From Acidobacteriaceae bacterium (lineage in GTDB: Bacteria > Acidobacteriota > Terriglobia > Terriglobales > Acidobacteriaceae): a stretch of DNA of 33,334 nt. Both the position numbers and the translations under genes were made by a program. The stretch covers positions 17,813-51,146 of the forward strand of contig PKVZ01000071.1 in the NCBI GenBank assembly GCA_003131635.1. Direction: 5' to 3'. This document shows, one piece after another, positions 32,252 to 33,334 of this stretch. Numbering within the stretch: the stretch's first letter is position 1; every line of letters begins with the position of its first letter. Below the pieces are notes generated by a model. The model saw nothing but the letters and a program-made list of their open reading frames with translations. It did not search any database and was not told the origin of the DNA.

Positions 32252-33028
32252 TTACCAGGCCGACTGGCCTCCATCGACCACCAGCACGTGCCCGGTCACA
32301 TAAGCCGAAGCGTCCGACGCCAAAAATACCGCCGCACCTTTCAGATCGTGATCGCCCCCAAAACGGCCCGATGGAATCTTCTCCAGGAGCGAATCTCTCC
32401 GGTGCTCGATGACCCAATCCGACATGTGCGTTGGGAACCAACCCGGGGCAATCGCGTTCACCTGTACGTTGTGTGGCGCCCACTTGCATGCCAGGTCTTT
32501 GGTAAAAGCGATCACACCCCCTTTGCTCGCGTGGTAACCGATCGCCTGCAGCTCCGCCGACGCTCCGCCCAGTCCCGCCACGGATGCGATGTTGATAATT
32601 TTGCCCGACTTTTGCGCGACCATGGCCTTGCCCGCCGCCTGGCTAAATAGAAATGTGCCGGTCAAATTAGTGGAGAGGACTTTATCCCATTGCTCCAGCG
32701 TCATTTCTTCCACCGGAGCCGCCCATGACACTCCAGCATTGTTGATCAGAATGTCGATTCGTCCGAACTTTGCCAGGGTCGCGTTCACGACTTCCTGAAT
32801 CGCGGCCTTGTCTTTGACATCGCAACCCAACGCCAGAGTTTGCACACCCAGGGCGCGCAACTCCTCCGCCGCATGCTCACAGCGTTCCTTCTTGCGCGCA
32901 CAGAGAACCAGGTTGGCGCCCATCTCCGCCAGACCCTCAGCCATCTGACGCCCCAGTCCGATCGATCCGCCCGAGACAACGGCCACGCGTCCGCTCAGAT
33001 CGAAAAGCTGCTTGACATTCACCTGCAT
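32252..33028 (-). CDS. Classical SDR oxidoreductase (FabG/gluconate-5-dehydrogenase-like)
   Basis: 258 residues, normal for classical SDRs. The cofactor motif is SGGSIGLGRQMA (19-30), followed by NNAG (96-99). The catalytic triad is Ser149 in NIASVAG, Tyr165 and Lys169 in YHASKGG. The C-terminus DASAYVTGHVLVVDGGQSAW is typical. It is the first gene of the acyl-CoA catabolic operon. In P. putida lva clusters an SDR (LvaD) acts on the hydroxyacyl intermediate; a similar role here is inference. The ATG at 33028 has only a modest AAAGG site upstream. A promoter with an overlapping palindrome lies 36-64 bp upstream. Confidence 0.95.
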   Translation of the reverse strand: MQVNVKQLFDLSGRVAVVSGGSIGLGRQMAEGLAEMGANLVLCARKKERCEHAAEELRALGVQTLALGCDVKDKAAIQEVVNATLAKFGRIDILINNAGVSWAAPVEEMTLEQWDKVLSTNLTGTFLFSQAAGKAMVAQKSGKIINIASVAGLGGASAELQAIGYHASKGGVIAFTKDLACKWAPHNVQVNAIAPGWFPTHMSDWVIEHRRDSLLEKIPSGRFGGDHDLKGAAVFLASDASAYVTGHVLVVDGGQSAW

Positions 33029-33061
33029 TGCCTTTCCACTCGCGATCCCACAAAAGTGATA

Positions 33062-33092
33062 GTTAATAACATATTATAGTTACTAACGTCAA
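33062..33092 (-). promoter_or_regulatory. Promoter with overlapping operator of the acyl-CoA operon
   Basis: On the minus strand TTGACG is followed after 17 nt by TTATTA, a plausible sigma-70 promoter (33064-33092). Overlapping it, GTTAATAAC (33062-33070) and GTTACTAAC (33079-33087) form an inverted repeat with 8 of 9 pairs and an 8-nt AT spacer. The site resembles operators of TetR-like repressors; none is encoded next to it within the window. Confidence 0.5.
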
Positions 33093-33166
33093 CGAACCTT
33101 TGCGAGACCGTAAAAACTTGCCGAGCAGCCGATAGGGGATAGGGTGCGCTGAATACCGCAACGGAA

Positions 33167-33334
33167 TCAGTCCCGTAAGCGCAGCACAGCCCGTCCTGTG
33201 ACCTCACCGCGGCTTAGTTGCCCAAAAACCTCGCCGACGTCGGCGAGCCGGCGTGTCGTCAGCTGGCAACGGACCGTTCCGGCGGCTCCCATCGCCAGCA
33301 CCTCGCGCAGATCTTCCCGCGTGCCCACGGCGGA
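33167..33334 (-). CDS. Zinc-type medium-chain alcohol dehydrogenase, C-terminal end only
   Basis: The last 55 codons and the TGA stop of a gene that begins outside the window. The readable part contains VGTREDLREVLAMGAAGTVRC, LADVGEVFGQLSRGEVTGRAVLRLRD, the standard C-terminus of MDR alcohol dehydrogenases and quinone reductases (GTRxDL...L..G.V.GR.VL). Catalytic zinc ligands lie in the missing part. It is co-oriented with and 138 bp upstream of the acyl-CoA operon, which has its own promoter. Confidence 0.85.
   Translation of the reverse strand, partial: SAVGTREDLREVLAMGAAGTVRCQLTTRRLADVGEVFGQLSRGEVTGRAVLRLRD

Overview
The window looks like chromosomal DNA of an Acidobacteriota member (Terriglobia / Koribacter-like soil lineage). 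This is inferred from the gene families, not from a marker gene. Supporting features are a 1190-residue Oar-like TonB-dependent receptor with an N-terminal carboxypeptidase-regulatory domain, exported proteins with IPT/TIG and FG-GAP repeats, an ice-binding-like (DUF3494) protein with a PEP-CTERM tail, a subtilase with a WG-rich repeat tail, many vapBC/higBA modules and generally GC-rich coding sequence. One tRNA gene (Arg, anticodon TCG) is present. There is no rRNA, CRISPR array, insertion sequence or prophage.

Layout. 1-5.1 kb, all on the minus strand: a partial FG-GAP surface protein, an aldo/keto reductase, a LuxR-type regulator whose receiver lacks the phosphoacceptor Asp, a PilZ protein, and a lipoprotein joining an IPT domain to an alpha/beta-hydrolase-like domain. 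5.2-7.4 kb: a DHRS1-like SDR, a structured non-coding stretch, and the PEP-CTERM protein. 7.7-9.1 kb: two tandem VapBC-type modules closed by a clear terminator. 9.2-12.8 kb: an HtrA-type protease and a membrane HD-GYP-GAF protein (c-di-GMP turnover; the PilZ protein is a possible receiver of that signal). 13.0-14.3 kb: a HigBA-like module and a second HigA-like antitoxin gene broken by a 2-nt frameshift. 14.5-16.5 kb: an exported subtilase with five perfect QALWGS repeats, a strong terminator and tRNA-Arg. 16.5-19.5 kb: a LysR regulator divergent from an ACAD10/11-like acyl-CoA dehydrogenase, then a secreted SnoaL/NTF2-like protein. 19.6-23.2 kb: the TonB-dependent receptor. 23.5-33.3 kb: fatty-acid / acyl-CoA catabolism.

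The catabolic region is the most coherent part. Reading on the minus strand from a promoter/operator near 33.08 kb come an SDR, an AMP-forming acyl-CoA ligase, a FadB-like hydratase/dehydrogenase fusion, a histidine-phosphatase-fold protein and an APH-fold kinase of the ACAD10/11 type. The junctions have 9-, 44- and 20-nt gaps and one ATGA overlap. A MaoC hydratase lies convergent to this operon, and its start codon overlaps that of a divergent long-chain acyl-CoA dehydrogenase. An alpha/beta hydrolase lies downstream of that dehydrogenase. The kinase together with the separate ACAD10/11-like dehydrogenase at 17.6 kb suggests a split version of the 4-hydroxyacyl-CoA route known from ACAD10/11 and from LvaA/LvaC of Pseudomonas putida. 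This is inference.

The strongest items for a second look are the frameshifted HigA, the 4 x 24-bp in-frame repeat inside the MaoC hydratase, the QALWGS tail of the subtilase, the split ACAD11-like pathway with a histidine-phosphatase-fold partner lacking its second His, and the twin GGGACA/TGTCC palindromes in the higBA/subtilase intergenic region.
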